Source: an uncultured Faecalibacterium sp.
GTDB taxonomy: Bacteria > Bacillota > Clostridia > Oscillospirales > Ruminococcaceae
Reading direction: 5' to 3'
NCBI GenBank assembly: GCA_900551435.1
Contig: URVW01000060.1
Coordinates: 1 to 14,832, forward strand
DNA: 14,832 nucleotides
Under the pieces are notes generated by a model. The model was not told the origin of the DNA, did not search any database, and saw only the letters and a list, made by a program, of their open reading frames with translations. A program made the translations under genes and the position numbers. Every line of letters begins with the position of its first letter. Position 1 is the first letter of the stretch. This document shows positions 12,989 to 14,832 of this stretch, piece by piece.

Positions 12989-14344
12989 TCAGGCAAAGAA
13001 GGAGATGACCAGCGCCACAAGGAAGCCCACGCCGCCGACCAGCGTTTCCATGATGGTCCAGGTCTTGAGGGTAGTCTTTTCGTCCATGCCCACAAGGCTC
13101 TTGACCAGCCAGAAACCGGAATCATTGAAGTGAGAGCAGACGGTGGAGCCGCCCGCGATGGCGGCAGTGACGCAGGCAAGATACAGCGGGCTGAGTTCGC
13201 TGATGCCGGGCATGGCAGAGATGATGCCGGCAGCCATGGTCATGGCAACGGTGGAAGAACCGACCGAGATGCGCACCAGAGCCGCCACGATGAATGCCAC
13301 CAGAACCAGCGGCAGGCTTGCGTTTGCTACGGCGTTTCCGATCACATCTCCCAGACCGGAGTTCTGAAGCATGTAGCGGAGCACACCGCCGCATGCAGTC
13401 ACCAGCAGGATCATACCGGTGGGCTCCAGCGATTTGGTCATAATTTTTTCCAGCTGCGCATTGGAATAGCCGTGGCGAGTGCCCAGCAGGTACATGGCCG
13501 CGATGGTCGCCAGCAGCAGCGCCATGAACGGCTCACCGAGGAAAGCCAGAACCGGCTGGATGCCAGCCATGGCGGGCACGACTTTTGCCACAGAGTTTGC
13601 GATGATGAGCACCAGCGGAATCAGGATGATGCCAACGATCGTGCCGAATTTGGGCAGCTTGCTTTCATCGATCTCTTCCTGCTGTGCAATGTGTTCCGGA
13701 ACCTGAATCATGTACTTTTTGCCGCAGATGGAACCCCAGATGGGACCTGCTACGATCATCGCAAAGATGCCGCAGAAGATACCGATGAGGATGACCCAGC
13801 CAAGGTCCACACCCAGCATAGAAGCAACCAGAACAGGGCCGGGTGTGGGAGGGATAAACGCATGGCCGACCGCCAGACCCGCCAGCAGAGGGATCACATA
13901 GTACAGGACTGAGCGGTTCGTACGCTTTGCCAGTGAGAAGGCCAGCGGGATCAGGATGATCAGACCGGCATCGAAGAAAACGGGCATTGCAATGACCAGA
14001 CCTGTGATGCCCAAAGCCCACGCGGCCTTTTCGTCGCCAAATTTTCGCACCATGGTCACGGCCAGCGTCTGCGCACCGCCGGATTCTTCTAGGATCGCGC
14101 CGAACATGGAGCCAAGGCCCACCAGAAGGGCGATGCCTTTTAAAGTATTTCCAATGCCTTCATTCACGGAACCGATGATATCGGACAGCGGCATCCCCGC
14201 CATCAGGCCGATACCCACAGCACCGATCAGAATGGAGATCATTGCGTGAATTTTGAATTTGATAATCAGAACGAGCAACAGGATAAGCCCTGCCACGGCA
14301 GCAAATACCAGCCGTGCAGCATCGGGTGTAGCAACAGCAGTCAT
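12989..14344 (-). CDS. gntP: GntP-family gluconate/sugar-acid permease
   Basis: A 451-residue polytopic membrane protein of the GntP family of gluconate:H+ symporters, whose members also carry related acids such as idonate, fructuronate or glycerate. Supporting segments are GIALLVGLGSMFGAILEESGGAQ in the N-terminal third, MPVFFDAGLIILIPLAF, GHAFIPPTPGPVLVA and near the end CSHFNDSGFWLV, all well conserved in the family. Length matches the usual 440-455. ATG 14344 (MTAVATP) follows GGAGG by eight bases; earlier in-frame ATGs lie on or before that site. It lies 111 bases downstream of an IlvD/Edd-family dehydratase on the same strand, so import and dehydration of the same sugar acid is likely. 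The exact substrate is not decided by sequence. Confidence 0.93.
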   Translation of the reverse strand: MTAVATPDAARLVFAAVAGLILLLVLIIKFKIHAMISILIGAVGIGLMAGMPLSDIIGSVNEGIGNTLKGIALLVGLGSMFGAILEESGGAQTLAVTMVRKFGDEKAAWALGITGLVIAMPVFFDAGLIILIPLAFSLAKRTNRSVLYYVIPLLAGLAVGHAFIPPTPGPVLVASMLGVDLGWVILIGIFCGIFAMIVAGPIWGSICGKKYMIQVPEHIAQQEEIDESKLPKFGTIVGIILIPLVLIIANSVAKVVPAMAGIQPVLAFLGEPFMALLLATIAAMYLLGTRHGYSNAQLEKIMTKSLEPTGMILLVTACGGVLRYMLQNSGLGDVIGNAVANASLPLVLVAFIVAALVRISVGSSTVAMTMAAGIISAMPGISELSPLYLACVTAAIAGGSTVCSHFNDSGFWLVKSLVGMDEKTTLKTWTIMETLVGGVGFLVALVISFFA

Positions 14345-14455
14345 AAGGTGTTCCTCCATTTTTATTTTTGGCTGCACTTTCCAAAGCCGTCCAGCAAAAT
14401 CACGCTGGGCAGTTGATTTTCAAAACAGCATTTTCAATTTTTCTGAAGGAGTTCG

Positions 14456-14832
14456 TTACTCCATATAAGCACCCTTCATGGGGCTGACCGCGTGTTGCGA
14501 ATACAATTTCAACAGACCCTTGGTATACTTGGGAGCCTTCGGTTTCCAGTTCGCGCGGCGCTTTGCAAGGATGGCGTCCATCTCTTCGGGCGTCTTTTCC
14601 TCACCGTTCACACCGACGATGGCCAGCTTCCGTGCGTGGACATCGATCTGGATGAGATCGCCCTCTTCCACCAGAGCGATGGGGCCGCCCACCGCAGCCT
14701 CCGGGCTGACATGGCCAATGACCGGGCCGCGGCTTGCACCGGAGAAACGGCCATCGGTAATGAGGGCTACGCTGGAGGCCAGCTTGGGGTCGGCGCAGAT
14801 GGCTTCGCCGGTGTAGAACATCTCCGGCATTC
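14456..14832 (-). CDS. IlvD/Edd-family dehydratase, C-terminal part
   Basis: The last 124 or so residues of a gene that begins outside the right edge. The segment PEMFYTGEA, then VALITDGRFSGASRG, GHVSPEAAVGGPIAL and EEGDLIQIDV, is the conserved C-terminal swivelling domain of dihydroxy-acid and 6-phosphogluconate dehydratases. The Ser in DGRFSG is the proposed catalytic base of the family. These enzymes are Fe-S proteins that remove water from 2,3-dihydroxy acids: IlvD in branched-chain amino acid synthesis, others in gluconate, xylonate or arabinonate breakdown. The GntP permease just downstream and the absence of other ilv genes here favour a sugar-acid role, but the Fe-S cysteines and substrate-deciding N-terminal part are out of view. 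It ends KGAYME with TAA at 14458-14456. Confidence 0.9.
   Translation of the reverse strand, partial: MPEMFYTGEAICADPKLASSVALITDGRFSGASRGPVIGHVSPEAAVGGPIALVEEGDLIQIDVHARKLAIVGVNGEEKTPEEMDAILAKRRANWKPKAPKYTKGLLKLYSQHAVSPMKGAYME

Noticed and set aside
14345..14455. A CCAGC/GCTGG hairpin between the dehydratase and gntP genes as a terminator.
   Set aside because: The stem is only five base pairs and has no T-run, so I see no support for termination or a separate gntP promoter there.

Overview
The window looks like a chromosomal piece of a fairly GC-rich Clostridia member, probably Oscillospiraceae/Ruminococcaceae and possibly Faecalibacterium-like. The grounds are strong AGGAGG-type ribosome binding sites, YesM/YesN-type signalling, DctP-type lipoproteins with short A/S/T-rich linkers, a YcxB-like protein and IlvD/Edd-GntP sugar-acid genes, in GC-rich coding DNA with AT-rich promoters. 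The taxonomic call is inference. No rRNA, tRNA, CRISPR array, transposase or phage gene was seen.

Layout. At 1-118 (-) is the N-terminus of a sugar-type ABC transporter ATPase, divergent from an AraC-family regulator (247-1104, +). A MATE efflux protein (1136-2437, -) and a PfkB-fold protein lacking its catalytic motif (2583-3413, +) diverge from a shared, well-formed promoter region. An M50-type membrane metalloprotease with a helical C-terminal part (3472-4578, -) follows.

The centre (4702-11315, all on -) is a TRAP transport and signalling block. A YesM-type histidine kinase, a YesN-type response regulator and a DctP-type lipoprotein form an overlapping operon (11315 down to 7962). After a 225-base AT-rich regulatory gap comes a TRAP transporter operon, dctP-dctQ-dctM (7736 down to 4702). 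The simplest reading is that the first DctP-like lipoprotein is the extracytoplasmic sensor, the kinase and regulator relay its signal, and the target is the TRAP operon. The TRAP promoter carries two TTGCACAA direct repeats 24 bases apart, and the kinase promoter carries the related palindrome TTGCGCAA. A terminator hairpin between dctP and dctQ would let the binding protein be made in excess over the membrane subunits.

At 11448-12521 (+) is a two-gene unit of a YcxB-like membrane protein and a PAP2 phosphatase, ended by a 15-bp-stem terminator. The 467 bases without a gene at 12522-12988 hold three terminator-like hairpins and a candidate structured RNA on the - strand (about 12580-12818). 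The right end (-) is a gluconate-type GntP permease (12989-14344) downstream of the C-terminal part of an IlvD/Edd-family dehydratase (14456-14832), which suggests sugar-acid uptake and dehydration.
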